From positions 1,088,379 to 1,152,378 of the forward strand of contig PSQN01000013.1 in assembly GCA_002989075.1 (NCBI GenBank): a DNA stretch of 64,000 nt, given 5' to 3'. A program made the translations under genes and the position numbers. The first letter of the stretch is position 1. Each line of letters starts with the position of its first letter. Under the pieces are notes generated by a model, which worked only from the letters and a program-made list of their open reading frames with translations, was not told where the DNA came from and searched no databases. The DNA is from Arthonia radiata. Lineage: Eukaryota; Ascomycota; Arthoniomycetes; Arthoniales; Arthoniaceae. Positions 32,027-42,453 of the stretch are shown here, in pieces.

Positions 32027-33194
32027 ATGGCCAAAGAATACTCAAAAGTGAGGCGTTTACCCCATTGTGCTTTCATGCAGCTCACAAAAGCCCTAGAAGC
32101 GTAGAAGTGCAGCCGAAGATGGCCCTCCCCCAAAGCATTCCAAAGTCGACACTCAGAAGCCTACTGCAGTATTCAAGCCCAGAAGAGGACGTGAACGTAC
32201 AGTCAGCTTAGCTCTACCTGGCAGCATCATAGCAAATGCACAGACGCATGATCTCAAAACTATCTTGGCTTCCTCGATAGCTCGCGCGCTCGCTGTCTTC
32301 TGTATTGACGAGGTCGTTGTGTTCAACGATGGAGCGAGTCAAAATGGCAGCAACAGTGTCCACGCAAATGCAGACGCCGCCAGCGGGTACACGGCATACA
32401 GTGATCCGAATCACTTTCTTGCGCACATTCTGAGCTATCTAGAAACGCCGCCGCATCTGCGCAGAAGGCTGTTTCCACATCATCCCAACTTGAGGAGTGC
32501 CGGAAGCATGCCGAGCCTGGACATGCCACACCATTTGAGGGCGGAGGAGTGGTGTCGATGGCGAGAGGGCGTGGTAACCGGCGAGCAGAATGGTGTGGTA
32601 GCGAGCGAGAAAGAACCACAAAGCAAGAAGGGAAAGAGGGATGTGCAGAAGTCAACAGTGGATGCGGGACTGGGCATACCTGTCCGGGTCGAAGGAAGCA
32701 TTCCAGAGAATACCAGGGTGACACTTGACTTTGGAGAGGAAGAGCCTGCAGAAGATGCACAAAAGCTGGACGTGGTGGCTACGCATCCCGCAGCACCACG
32801 CGAAGTGGATGGATATTACTGGGGCTACAGCGTGCGGCGCGCGGAATCGCTTTCAGCAGTCCTTACAGAGTGCTGCTTTGAAGGTGGCTACGACTTCTGT
32901 ATGGGCACGTCTGAACGAGGAGAGCCAGTGAGGAGTTTCTTGGACCGACGGAAGGGAGACGAGCAGCCTGAGTGGCAGCATTTGCTATTTGTCTTTGGGG
33001 GTGTTGCGGGTCTGGAGGTTGCATTGCGGAACGATCGTGAGCTTGGTCAGAACGTTGAAGATCCCAAAGAGCTTTTTGATGCATATATCAACTTGGTGCC
33101 GAACCAAGGTAGCAGGACCATCAGGACGGAGGAAGCAGTGTGGCTAGGCTGCATGGGCCTGCAGCCATTCATCGACTCCAGAGAAGACGGCTGA
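32027..33194 (+). CDS. SPOUT-type RNA methyltransferase (C9orf114/SPOUT1 family)
   Basis: Exon 1 (32027-32047, 21 nt) encodes MAKEYSK. After a 49-nt intron, exon 2 runs from 32097 to 33194, giving 372 residues. A basic N-terminus (KKRRSAAEDG) precedes the family sequence RTVSLALPGSIIANAQ, then IARALAVFCIDEVVVF, a long variable insert, and LFVFGGVAGLEVAL plus NQGSRTIRTEEAVWLGC at the knotted C-terminus. The family includes human SPOUT1/CENP-32 and yeast YGR283C and YMR310C, predicted SAM-dependent RNA methyltransferases of the nucleus or nucleolus; the human protein has been tied to rRNA modification and spindle function. The start in a tiny first exon is inferred from splice fit. Confidence 0.88.
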
Positions 33195-33372
33195 AAAGGT
33201 CACTCAAAATAATCAAAGGGTCTATTTCACGAGGAAACGCAATGCTTGTTGCTGGCATGCGGGCTTCGAAAGCGCAATGTTTCCGTGTGAATGCGTACTT
33301 GTACATGCTGGTTTGATGCTCAAACAGCCCATGTGGGTGGTCCATGCCGTCATCGATTGGCATGACACCCTT

Positions 33373-33798
33373 CTAATGTTGCTTTTTGTTGGCGTTTGGG
33401 TTCCTTGGGTCGTTCCTGTACTCGTCCGCTGCGATTTCGCGTAAGTCGTAGGCCTTCACGGCAGTAGTATCGCAAACATACTGTCCATCAGTGAGCCTGC
33501 GCCCTTCCACACTGCGTAGTACACTATGCCACCTGTTTCACGATGCTCAGTCAGCGTTTGCCTCTTGTGCCGTGATCAAGACTCGCTGTAAACGAAAGGT
33601 ATTGGCTGATCGAAGGCTGTGATGGTACACATACCGGCGATGAAGAAAGGGTACATGGGTTTCACTGCCAGAACTTCTTGTCAGCACATTATTTAGGCTC
33701 TCCGTATCCACGCCGCATGTTCTTAGGGCAAAATGGCGGAAGCACGCACTTATAGGTACCGGCCATTTGCGGCCGAGGAGACCTTGTGAAGCAGGCAT
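33373..33798 (-). CDS. ATP18: mitochondrial F1Fo ATP synthase subunit j (Atp18)
   Basis: Four small exons on the minus strand, 33798-33750, 33664-33635, 33532-33482 and 33428-33373, give 61 residues. The order is typical: LLGRKWPVPI, KPMYPFFIAGGIVYYAVW (single membrane helix), then DEYRNDPRNPNANKKQH at the C-terminus. Atp18 is a small Fo subunit in the inner membrane near the dimer interface; it has no cleaved presequence. All joins are in phase and the length matches fungal orthologues of about 60 residues. Confidence 0.9.
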
Positions 33799-34243
33799 TT
33801 TGGTATGACTGCGGCGATGAAAAGATGAGATTGGAGACTGAGGGTGCGCTTGCGTGCTCTTGCGATGTGTGAAGATAGTTTGAGGATCCGACTGTCTGTA
33901 TGCAGGCTTCTCCGGCGTAAGTTTTGGATGTAGAGAGCTTCTTGAGCTTGCATGGAGGCACCGGAGGTCACTTTGTGCTCGTCACGCATGGCCCCTTTGG
34001 GAAATTGACAAGATGCGCTCTGTGAAACGCGTCCAACCAAGCCATCTTAGCTTCGCAATTCATCGGAAGATAGTATCGAGCAAACTTCGCTGACTAGGAG
34101 CGATCCGAAGCAACGCAACTTTAGTTACGACCCGCTTTGCGAATACGAGGTCGGTGTCTGCGCGACTATGAGCAACCCTCTTCACAATTAATTGAACCTT
34201 GAGCGAGCTGTTGCTATCTTCAGACACGGGGACGCGCTCCATA
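33799..34243. promoter_or_regulatory. divergent region between ATP18 and SPC19
   Basis: There are 445 nt between divergent start codons. Both promoters must lie here. No strong TATA box stands out, and frames across it lack features. Confidence 0.4.
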
Positions 34244-34795
34244 ATGGCGTCGCAGACCCCCTTGACGCCGGCGCTGACGTCCTTGCGAACCTCAACTTCA
34301 CTTCTTTCCTCATCTCTCTCGATTCTCGACGCCGGCACCCGCGATCTTCCACGCCTAGCCCGCGTTCTCCAGCAGACGCGTCACTTCGAGCTCACACCAT
34401 CCTCATCGCTTGCGTCTGCTCAGCAAGCCGTCTTGTCCGAGCTTGTACCGGAAGTTGAGCGCCTTCTCGAGCGTGTCGAGCGCGTCATCGAGCGCAGAGA
34501 AGGACGAGAAGAATGGCTGCGGGCTCGCTGGGCACTAGGCGAGGGTCGGCTGGGCAGAGATGTTGGCGGTGAGAAGGCGGGCGCAAAATTGGAGCGCAAG
34601 AAGAGCGTCAAAGGTGGGAAAGGTATAGATGAGGTTAAGGCCGCGCGACTACGGCAGAAGAAAGAGAGGCTGAGCTATACGGTTGAGAGACTGACATTGC
34701 AGGCACAGCAGAGAGAACGACAACTGCGCATGAGCGTCGCGAAGCAGGAGATAAGGAGCAAAGATGAGGACGAGGAGGATGAGCTGGGCGCGTAA
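34244..34795 (+). CDS. SPC19: DASH complex subunit Spc19
   Basis: Single exon of 183 residues from the ATG at 34244; a longer frame upstream has no ATG. Start and middle match Spc19: LTSLRTSTSLLSSSLSILD, then the helix ending in FELTPSSSLASAQQAV and LVPEVERLLERVERVIE. A basic, probably disordered segment with KLERKKSVKGG follows, then a second helix (KKERLSYTVERLTLQAQQRE) and an acidic tail. Spc19 pairs with Spc34 in the DASH/Dam1 ring that couples kinetochores to microtubules. The complex is fungal, which supports the taxonomic reading. Confidence 0.9.
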   Translation: MASQTPLTPALTSLRTSTSLLSSSLSILDAGTRDLPRLARVLQQTRHFELTPSSSLASAQQAVLSELVPEVERLLERVERVIERREGREEWLRARWALGEGRLGRDVGGEKAGAKLERKKSVKGGKGIDEVKAARLRQKKERLSYTVERLTLQAQQRERQLRMSVAKQEIRSKDEDEEDELGA

Positions 34796-35203
34796 GGTCG
34801 GGAGGCCGTGTGAACTGTTATCACGACACAGGCGAACAAGCCACATGCAAGCAATCAGTTCACAGCAGACGACGTCTGCAATGTTGATCAGCATTGGCGA
34901 ATCGTGGCGTCTCAGATTCTCTGCGACCCTCAGCAAGGCCGACGCAGTACACTGCGGATCTTCCGCTGTACGGCCTCGATATGTCTCAGATGAGTTGCGA
35001 ATTGAAAGGCATGCGATGACTATCACACTCATTGTCTCAACGAAGCCCCTGCTCCGCCTTTCGTTGCCGGTGGCTCCGTCGGCGCTTGGTAAATCGAATG
35101 CATATCTCACATACTACAGCCAAAAAGCATCAGTCTGCATCCAGTCAGCTTTTAGCGATCAGTGTGTTCATCGCCTACGCTCGAGTAATCAAGTGGCCCG
35201 GCA

Positions 35204-35461
35204 ATGGATGTTAGCAAAGTCACGTCCCAGGCGGCGATGGGTTTCTCACGATGCACCGAGTTCAAGACAACAATGCCGTGCGCTGGCTCCGGGCAACGCG
35301 AGGAGCAGGTACTACACAATACGAAGCGTTGCGCAGACTGTACGATGAAGAGGGAAATCGAGAAGCTCCGCAAGCAAGAGAGGCAAACAAAGAGAAGCAG
35401 GAGGGAACGAGCGGTTACTGAATTGGGATCGAATCCGGTATGTGAGCGTGACCTGGCTTAG
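35204..35461 (+). CDS. small cysteine-rich protein A
   Basis: Not recognised. From the ATG at 35204 an 85-residue frame has Cys pairs in CTEFKTTMPCAGSGQ and KRCADCTMKREIEKLRKQ, followed by a very basic tail. CxxC next to a basic helix suggests a metal-binding knuckle. A second ATG inside (MGFSRC) may be the real start. A GTATGT donor at 35438 and an acceptor before 35495 would splice to a different C-terminus ending at 35572. It has no signal peptide. The Cys content and a later CxxC resemble the next small frames. Confidence 0.4.
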   Translation: MDVSKVTSQAAMGFSRCTEFKTTMPCAGSGQREEQVLHNTKRCADCTMKREIEKLRKQERQTKRSRRERAVTELGSNPVCERDLA

Positions 35462-36335
35462 CCAAAGGAAAGTTGTATGACATTATTGCATCAGACCGCT
35501 TCTATCGGTGCTGCTGCTGACCTTTTGTGCGTGGCATTTAAAAGGAGGACCTTCCAAATGAGGGCTGCATAGCAATGGCTTTCATTATTATTGAGCAAGC
35601 GCTGCAGCATAAAATGTTAGAAGGGCTTGCTCTTGCAGGACAGCCTGGCCTGATCACTGAATGCGGTTGATGGTTCTTGACGCTGAACCGAAGCTGGACA
35701 AAATAGTTTTGAATATTCGACCATTCTGCGAGCCGATTGACCACCTCTCGAAACGTCAATTGCTGTGTTTTCCGCAGCGCAGTGCACTCGATCATCGTCA
35801 CATAATTTCGGACTGAACGCCTGCATCACACGATTTGAGCATCACCGTTGGCTCTACTAAGCTCGACGTCATCATGGCGAAAAATTGCGACGTGCTTCTT
35901 GCTTCGAGAAGACTCAATTGGCTGTAGGAGCGTCCGTTTATCTGCCACGCGGACAACTCTTGAATAAGCAGAAGTCCTCATACTCGTCCTTTACGCCCCA
36001 AGAAGATAAGTCGACACGTCCTTTGTAACAGGTTTATCAAAAACAGGGTAAAACAGCGACGCGTATCTATGATAGGAGCGGAGTCTGTGCAAGACAACAG
36101 TAACGTCGACGATTGCTCAAGCTCCAGGTGGCCCACTCTTCAGTACTAAAAAGAGCTCGCAGACGTCGCCTTCGAATACTGTGCCGCCTTCCCAACAGAT
36201 CTCCCCTACCCAACAAAGGATCACCGTTGTCGTAACACTCCATCTTGCGTTCTACCCTACGCAAAAGCTACCATCCAGCCATCAGAAATTCTTGTCGACT
36301 ACCCGCGGATCCTACATTCACAGCCATATTCGGAT

Positions 36336-36569
36336 ATGTGTACAAAATTAACCATTACGTGGGAGTGTAGCCGCAAAAGCAGACATACGACAACTACCAC
36401 ATCAAGAGTTCCGTGTCCCAGCAGCACATGTTGGTATAAAATTTATGGCGGGGGTCGGCCTGTTGAGGAAACTTGCCCTTGGACACACTGTTCCTACTGC
36501 GCAAGGACCGAACGAATCGAACGGGAACGAGCACAGAAGAGTAGCAGCCGCTCTTATCGTTGGATATAG
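36336..36569 (+). CDS. small cysteine-rich protein B
   Basis: Not recognised. A 77-residue frame with an ATG start: MCTKLTITWEC, VPCPSSTCWYK, then ETCPWTHCSYCARTER and a basic end. Seven Cys form CPxxxC, CPxxxC and CxxC spacings, like a two-zinc knuckle. There is no signal peptide. The start MCT...WEC is shared with frame D at 39287, supporting a small family on this strand. Confidence 0.45.
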   Translation: MCTKLTITWECSRKSRHTTTTTSRVPCPSSTCWYKIYGGGRPVEETCPWTHCSYCARTERIERERAQKSSSRSYRWI

Positions 36570-37579
36570 ATATCAGCTGGAGCCAAAGCAAGCGCGTGAG
36601 GGATGTTGAAGGAAGTTTTGCGGATCACAGACACATCTGGTTATGTTTTGGAAATGACGAAGGTCTAACACGACATCTCGCATCCTGACTTAGTGCGAAA
36701 CGTGAGTTCCCTGTTACATGCTATTCACGCGCCTGGCTGCATCACAATATGCGGATGAGTTCACACTGAGGATTGTTGTGGACCTTTGCTCGGTCTGCTT
36801 GATCCTGGGTGATATATCCTAACAAATCTCATGTACGGGCCAGTTGCAAAGAATGTCAGTTTCACGGGCAATTATCTGCGGACAATGTGGCCTGAATACC
36901 GAATACGGCTGATGCTCGTTGACGCTAATCCCAAACAAGGCCTCCAAGCGATTAGTTTCCAAGTTTATATCATATTGCGACCGACACGATGCCTATAGCG
37001 AGTTGGTCAGCACTTGCTACTCCGTATTGCAGGCAAGGTGTGCATTGTCAAGGATCTGCTGAACACATTAAAAGCTGCAAGACAAGGACCACCTTGGACT
37101 TTGTCCATTCCAGTACTCCTAGATTGACCGTGAGCAAGGTACATCTATGTACATAGTCGGCTATGCGCTTGCGAGAGTAGGGAATCATGCAGACCACTCA
37201 CGGCCAACCCCGCGCAACGTTCCTGCAGACAGAGCTCCTTTACCGACCGACCCCTTGCCCGAACTCGCCTTCGCTGAAAGTCGATCAATCACACTTTCTC
37301 TGCCGTCGCCAACATCATTGCTCGCCCCAAAGCGAAGTCCGAAACGAATCTACGGGTGCTCGTCTATTATACTTAATGCTGCGAGCTAGCACTTTCCACT
37401 CGGCCGCCACGTATGTACATCCTGAACTCTTATAGAAAGTGGAACTCTCTATCCGTCATTTGCAGCCGCCAATACACTATCTATGTTTTTCCATTGACCA
37501 AATATCTACATCGCCATCGCTCAACTTGAGAAACCCAAGTGCACGCCTCCAATACTGAGACTGCACGCACATCAGCAAC

Positions 37580-37780
37580 ATGTGTAGTCACAACGCATAT
37601 TTGCACACATGCCCCAACTGCCCCAAATACAAGGAGATGGTCCCTATTCCCGGAACACAACAAATCTGTCCGGAAGCCAATGGAACGTTCGAAGCCTGTG
37701 GGAAGAAGACGAGAGAGAGAACTTGGTGGTCCAAGTTTGTACACCACGGGGAGTCGTGTCCCAAGGCCCCAAAGAAGTGA
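37580..37780 (+). CDS. small cysteine-rich protein C
   Basis: Not recognised. A 66-residue ATG frame: MCSHNAYLHTCPNCPKY, then QQICPEANGTFEACGKK, then HHGESCPKAPKK. It shows the pattern M-C-x(8)-C-P-x-C followed by three more Cys, with repeated CP pairs. It lacks a signal peptide. Small proteins starting MC with CP repeats and basic ends occur in Dothideomycete genomes, but I know of no assigned role. Confidence 0.45.
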   Translation: MCSHNAYLHTCPNCPKYKEMVPIPGTQQICPEANGTFEACGKKTRERTWWSKFVHHGESCPKAPKK

Positions 37781-39286
37781 GCCGATGGAGCGGCGCGGCT
37801 CCAGTGTGTCGCCGCTGTTGTTCACGGTGAGAATAGGGCATGAGAGACTGCTAGTATCGCGAGAAGATAATCTGACGAACCTGTTCTGAGGCACCGCCTT
37901 GCCCTTTCATCGAAGCAAAGGCTACTGCCACCGTTTTAACGCCTCCTCCATGTCTTTGAGGTGTTGGACTCTCTTACGCCGTGCTGTGTACATATGCAGG
38001 CGCGTAGGACAAGCGCTGAACCATTATTTGCACGCTTGATTCGACGTTTGTGTTGCAGCGGCTGCTGAATGAAAGAGGACCAGCTCTATTTGCTGCGAGA
38101 ATCACGTGTCTCGAGGACACGATGGTCTATCATGCGTGTTGGCGAATAGGGACAGATGTCAACATGGACCGGTCACGCTGTCATCTGTTTCGACCACCCG
38201 GCCACGGCTAAACCCGAAGTTTCCTAGTCTTGAATTTTACCCGCCATTTGCGCGTCTCTCAGGCTGAGATTCATATTCTCTTCGTCAGTTGCGTGACCAG
38301 CTTCAGTGCAGACACAGCCTATTTTCAGACGAGAGTTAAGGAGTACTTACACACATACATATCCAGGAACGTCCCTGGAGAGAGACCATTTGCATCTTGT
38401 CCTGTCGTATTTCAACAGGCCACCTGACAGCCTGGAGCCATCATTGTTATTGACGTCGCGTCATCCTTTGCGGCCCGATGACAAACGCTGCAGGAACTTC
38501 GAGTCAGAGAATGCAATGTATAGCTTATGAAATGCCACGGGTCAGTATGTGACACAAGTTGGGGCCGGTCCCCTGGTTACCGTCCCTGGCTTCGCAGGAG
38601 CAAGCAACAACCTTCTACGCCTGCGATTCATGACGACTAAGTTGCCAGCTGTCCACCATGTGTGCGAAGCAGACATGCTGTGTTGTACAACCGAACGAAT
38701 GGGCAGATTCATCCATACGCACCAATAGAGGGCAGACTATTGCGTGGGCCTCTGCCCGCAGTCCGCACCAAGCGATGCTCTCACTTGCTTCCTCGGTATC
38801 GACATGTCTGGACTCGTTCTCATATACACAACGATCTGGCAAGAGTGTCTAAGTCGACAAACGAGCTACCAGGACTTTGGTTTGGATGACTGTGAAACTG
38901 TCAACTGATGGTTCAGACAAGCTCATTGGCGTCATGCTTACTGTCAGCTCCCATACACCGTCTTACCATCTGCGCCCTTCGTAGCCGGTAAAGTATATTT
39001 TCATGTCCTTATGAAACAGCTACCAACTTTCATCGTCAGCAAAAGGACTTTCCCCCATGTTGTCGTTCGACAAATGCGTGATCAGCCACGTCGCCACAAA
39101 GTATAGTACAGTATTTGAGGCTGCCATTATACGCCGCACTCCTGCAGCCTCTCCACATAAGCTCTCCTTTCATCTTACTACAACTTTGTACATATTCCTC
39201 GATCTTAACACTGTCCAAAAGCGTGTCTGTCTACTTCTGTTGGCCACTTATCAGACACGCTCTCGGCATTCAACACCCTTCCCATC

Positions 39287-39517
39287 GTGTGCACCTGGCA
39301 CGAGGAGGTCTGGGAATGCCACCACTGCGGCCTCACGCACACGAATCGTAAGGAAGAAAAGGACACCACCTGCGACGACAAGGGAACAAGCCGGTGCCTG
39401 GGGCAGAAAAGGACTTGGGACTATTCCTTCAAGCCCAAAGACCGGGACTGCGCTGATCAGAAGGCCGGAACAGCAGCGCCTGAGAAGGGACGGGAGGCCA
39501 CTCTTCCTCAACGTTAA
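39287..39517 (+). CDS. small cysteine-rich protein D, without an ATG at the expected start
   Basis: Not recognised. The frame reads CTWHEEVWECHHCGLTHTN, DTTCDDKGTSRCLG and DRDCADQKAG and ends after about 76 codons. Aligned with frame B, the expected start codon is GTG at 39287. The frame stays open upstream for some 90 nt without an ATG. Either a short first exon supplies the start, or the gene has lost it. The Cys spacing (CxxC followed by two isolated pairs) follows the same plan as B and C. Confidence 0.35.
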   Translation: MCTWHEEVWECHHCGLTHTNRKEEKDTTCDDKGTSRCLGQKRTWDYSFKPKDRDCADQKAGTAAPEKGREATLPQR

Positions 39518-40106
39518 GTGAGGATTTCGGACATACGCATGGATCAACGAGCACAGGTTGTCTATTGCCCCAATGTCCCGTAGGCTTGTCTTTCCAATCT
39601 TTCAAGCTATCACAGAGGAACCAAGGAGATCGTTGCGAAGTCTCCTTTGAATCTCATCTACGACGCTTGTCAAGCTAGTAGAAGGACTTCTGCTGAAGAT
39701 GTAGCTTTGTTCCTGACCTGTGACGGCTATGCTGCTTCACTAGAAGTCGATTGTCAGGCGCTCGCGTTGATACCTGCACTCTCGGAACAAAAGACGTCCC
39801 GGGTATACCTTAGTACACCATAGCCACCGTCAGAGTGACAATGTTTCATACTGTGCACCCGTTGCAGTAGAAGCGAAGCTTGACCAGACGATGACAAAGC
39901 CGCCACATACAACATCCGCGTCGAACACAGATGGAGCCTGTCTGGTTTGCTGTCAAAGCCTCCAAGCTGCAACAATGAAATCATGCAAACATGCTTGGCT
40001 ATCAACATATATTAATTAGATACATCAACGACATGGCCTCATATCAGAATCAGGGTCTTCGTCGGGCAGAGCCTCACCCTTCACCCAACAGTACGCATCC
40101 GACAAG

Positions 40107-40694
40107 ATGTCTCAATCCTCCCAGCCCGCAGCCACGCAACGCCTCACGCAATACCAAAGCCTCGCCCGGCTGCTCCTAGGCCTCACAGGACGGCCAGACC
40201 TCGGATCAACGCGCAGCTACGACCTTCTCGCCATACGCCAGATTCTGGTACCATCATACACTGTTGCAACAGAAGCCCACCAGCGCAGTGTGGCATGCCT
40301 GGACGAGACAATGCAAGCGCTGAACGCGAACCATTACGGACCGGACGGCGTGGAGTTCCTCGTCGCTGAGACACTGCAGAAAACGGCAATATCCGCGCTT
40401 GTTGGGATGAGAGGGCCCCAGATGGTCCGCGATGCGTGGACGGCGCTCCAAAGCTTCAGATGGACGACGGTTGTGGAGGCATTGGAGCACGTGGAGAAGA
40501 GGGCGTGGAGGAAGACTGTGAAGGGAGAGGTGGCGGAGGAGTTTGGTATTGGTGTTAGTGAGGGATTTTGGAATTCCTTAGACCTTGGTACTCAAAGGAA
40601 TAGTCCTCCAGAGCTCGCAGGTGGTGGACCGGACGCAACCCGAAACGACAAGCGCCAGGAAGAAGTTTACGAAGGCATGGACTTGTACGAATGA
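40107..40694 (+). CDS. uncharacterised 195-residue protein
   Basis: Not recognised. Single exon with the ATG in good context (AAGATGTC). The protein is mostly helical: LARLLLGLTG near residue 20, ACLDETMQALNANHYG near 85, VVEALEHVEKRAWRK near 140, and an acidic Asn/Gly-rich end. It has no signal peptide, no membrane segment and few Cys. GC use in third codon positions is like that of the housekeeping neighbours, which argues for a real gene. Confidence 0.55.
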   Translation: MSQSSQPAATQRLTQYQSLARLLLGLTGRPDLGSTRSYDLLAIRQILVPSYTVATEAHQRSVACLDETMQALNANHYGPDGVEFLVAETLQKTAISALVGMRGPQMVRDAWTALQSFRWTTVVEALEHVEKRAWRKTVKGEVAEEFGIGVSEGFWNSLDLGTQRNSPPELAGGGPDATRNDKRQEEVYEGMDLYE

Positions 40695-41239
40695 CAAGAC
40701 GGGGCGATGGATCGCGAGATCTGACCATAGATATCAAGTATTGCTGTCTTCCTGCGAGACTCTTGCTTTTGCTTTTCTCATGCGCAAGAAAGAGGTAGAA
40801 TATTTTGTGCGAGAGCATCCATACCAACGATTCCGTATGGTTTGATTAGCCGACTGAGAGCTGGCGTTGCACTCTGAAGCTGTATTTAATACCACAACCT
40901 CGAATATCATTGCCATTCGGCGTGCTTGATGGCAATGACTACTTTCCATGGTCCCACTAGATCATGTTTTGATGCGATTATGTTGCTACCTTGCCCGCGT
41001 GCCATTTGGTTTGCACTAAAGATCATTTCTAGAACATATTTCATTTGGTAGGCATCTAAAGAATTCAAGGTACTTATATATGACAAAAGCTCAGCATGAT
41101 AGGCAGAAGATTAAGAAAAATCTGTGTCGAAATCTGAGGCTTGGCGTGCCTACATCTACTAGGGTGGAGTGACTTTGGTCACCGAATTCCACTCTACAAA
41201 TCGACACAGCCCAACGAAGAATTCCAAGTCACCGAATCG
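40695..41239. other. intergenic, nothing recognised
   Basis: This 545-nt region lies between the unknown gene and CMS1. It is A/T-rich, with no supported frame. Confidence 0.5.
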
Positions 41240-42453
41240 ATGGCCGACGTCGATGTCTACGAGTTCTCTGATGATGAAGGGACCATCAAGCAAAGTGGAC
41301 CAGAATCCAAGAAGCGCAAGAATGATACTGCTCATGACGATGGCAAGGCTCGACGAAAAATGGCCAAGCAGGCAAAACGCACGGCCGTAGCAGCAAGCGC
41401 TGGGATGGTGCAAGACGAGAACGATATCGACGAGAAGAACCAAGTCAACCGATCAGTTGCTCGTATGGATGGCACGTTATTTGCAGACTATATGGCAAGG
41501 GCGGTCAAGAGGTTTGAGCCCAAGCTGAGCCTGGTGGAGATGGAAGACTTGAGGATACCTCGTACGTGCTGCTCATGGAAAATTTGCTAATCTCCAACGA
41601 TGCTGACGGACGTACATATCTACAGAGTCGGCATTCGCAGATACCACGACCTGGTCTGGACTGCGCACGCGCGAGAACATGCCCAAATTCCTGGAAGCTA
41701 CGACCAAGCTATCCAAGTCGGAACTTTCGAAAGCGCCCGCCGCGAAAGGGGCACCTCACACCATCGCCCTCTGTTCGGCAGCGATACGCGCTGCAGATGT
41801 CGCGAGGGCCATGCGCTGTTATCAGTCAAAAGAGGCAACGGTCGCGAAATTATTTGCCAAACACATCAAGCTTAAAGACGCCATCGAATTTACCAAGAGT
41901 ACAAGGTAAGTCTCTCCTTTACCAATTTGGCAAGGAAATTCTCCATTGGGAAGGGCTGTTGTTGGTCCCGACTAGCGCTGCCCAAATGAGACATCTCGCG
42001 TTGACGGTAGCGTGGACGTTGCGACGTCTGGACCGCTGTCTAAAAGCCTCGTCTGGTCTGCTCATTTCAAAGACTCCTAAAGTGGACGTGAGAAGACCAA
42101 AGTCGATGCTGATATGCTTGATGTTGGCTGACGCGAATGTGCTTAGGATAAATATCGGCGTCGGGACAGCGCAGCGCATCAACGATCTTATCAATGAAGG
42201 TAAGCAAGGCTTCGAAATCCTCCGAGCAGAGAGCCCAGGCTGCCTTCTGTTATGATTGCTGACGACGCCTCATCTAGGCGCTCTATCACTCAGCCACCTG
42301 CGTCGCGTCGTGATCGATGGCTCATGGTGCGGTCCCAAGAAGCGAACGCTCTTTGAGCAGAGCGAAGCCGCGGTGCCGAGCATACGATTGTTGGCACGAG
42401 AAGAATTGAAGTCCAGATACGTAGACAAGCATACTTCTATCCTCGTATTTTAG
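41240..42453 (+). CDS. CMS1: Cms1-like ribosome biogenesis protein
   Basis: Exons 41240-41561, 41626-41905, 42147-42199 and 42278-42453 give 276 residues. The acidic start (VYEFSDDEG) and nuclear-type basic run (PESKKRKND) lead to the family core: APHTIALCSAAIRAADVARAM, LFAKHIKLKDAIEF, then INIGVGTAQRINDLINEGAL and the end. Yeast Cms1 is a 90S pre-ribosome protein with a degenerate helicase-like fold. The second intron is 241 nt, far longer than the others (64 and 78 nt), and exon 3 is only 53 nt. All joins keep phase. Confidence 0.9.

Larger units (their letters stand above)
34796..40106. other. gene-poor region with only small cysteine-rich frames
   Basis: More than 5 kb without any conventional gene model. 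Outside the four small frames listed separately (35204, 36336, 37580, 39287) I find no motif-bearing frame on either strand, no terminal repeats and no transposase or reverse transcriptase sequence. Base composition is close to the neighbours, so it does not look like heavily RIP-mutated DNA. Confidence 0.55.

Noticed and set aside
35425-35436. tRNA T-arm-like GGGATCGAATCC
   Set aside because: It lacks the TTC of a T loop, and no acceptor or anticodon arm pairs around it; it lies inside small frame A.
38615-38852. Further small Cys-containing frames on both strands
   Set aside because: Cys spacing does not match the four listed small proteins, and frames on both strands are equally open.
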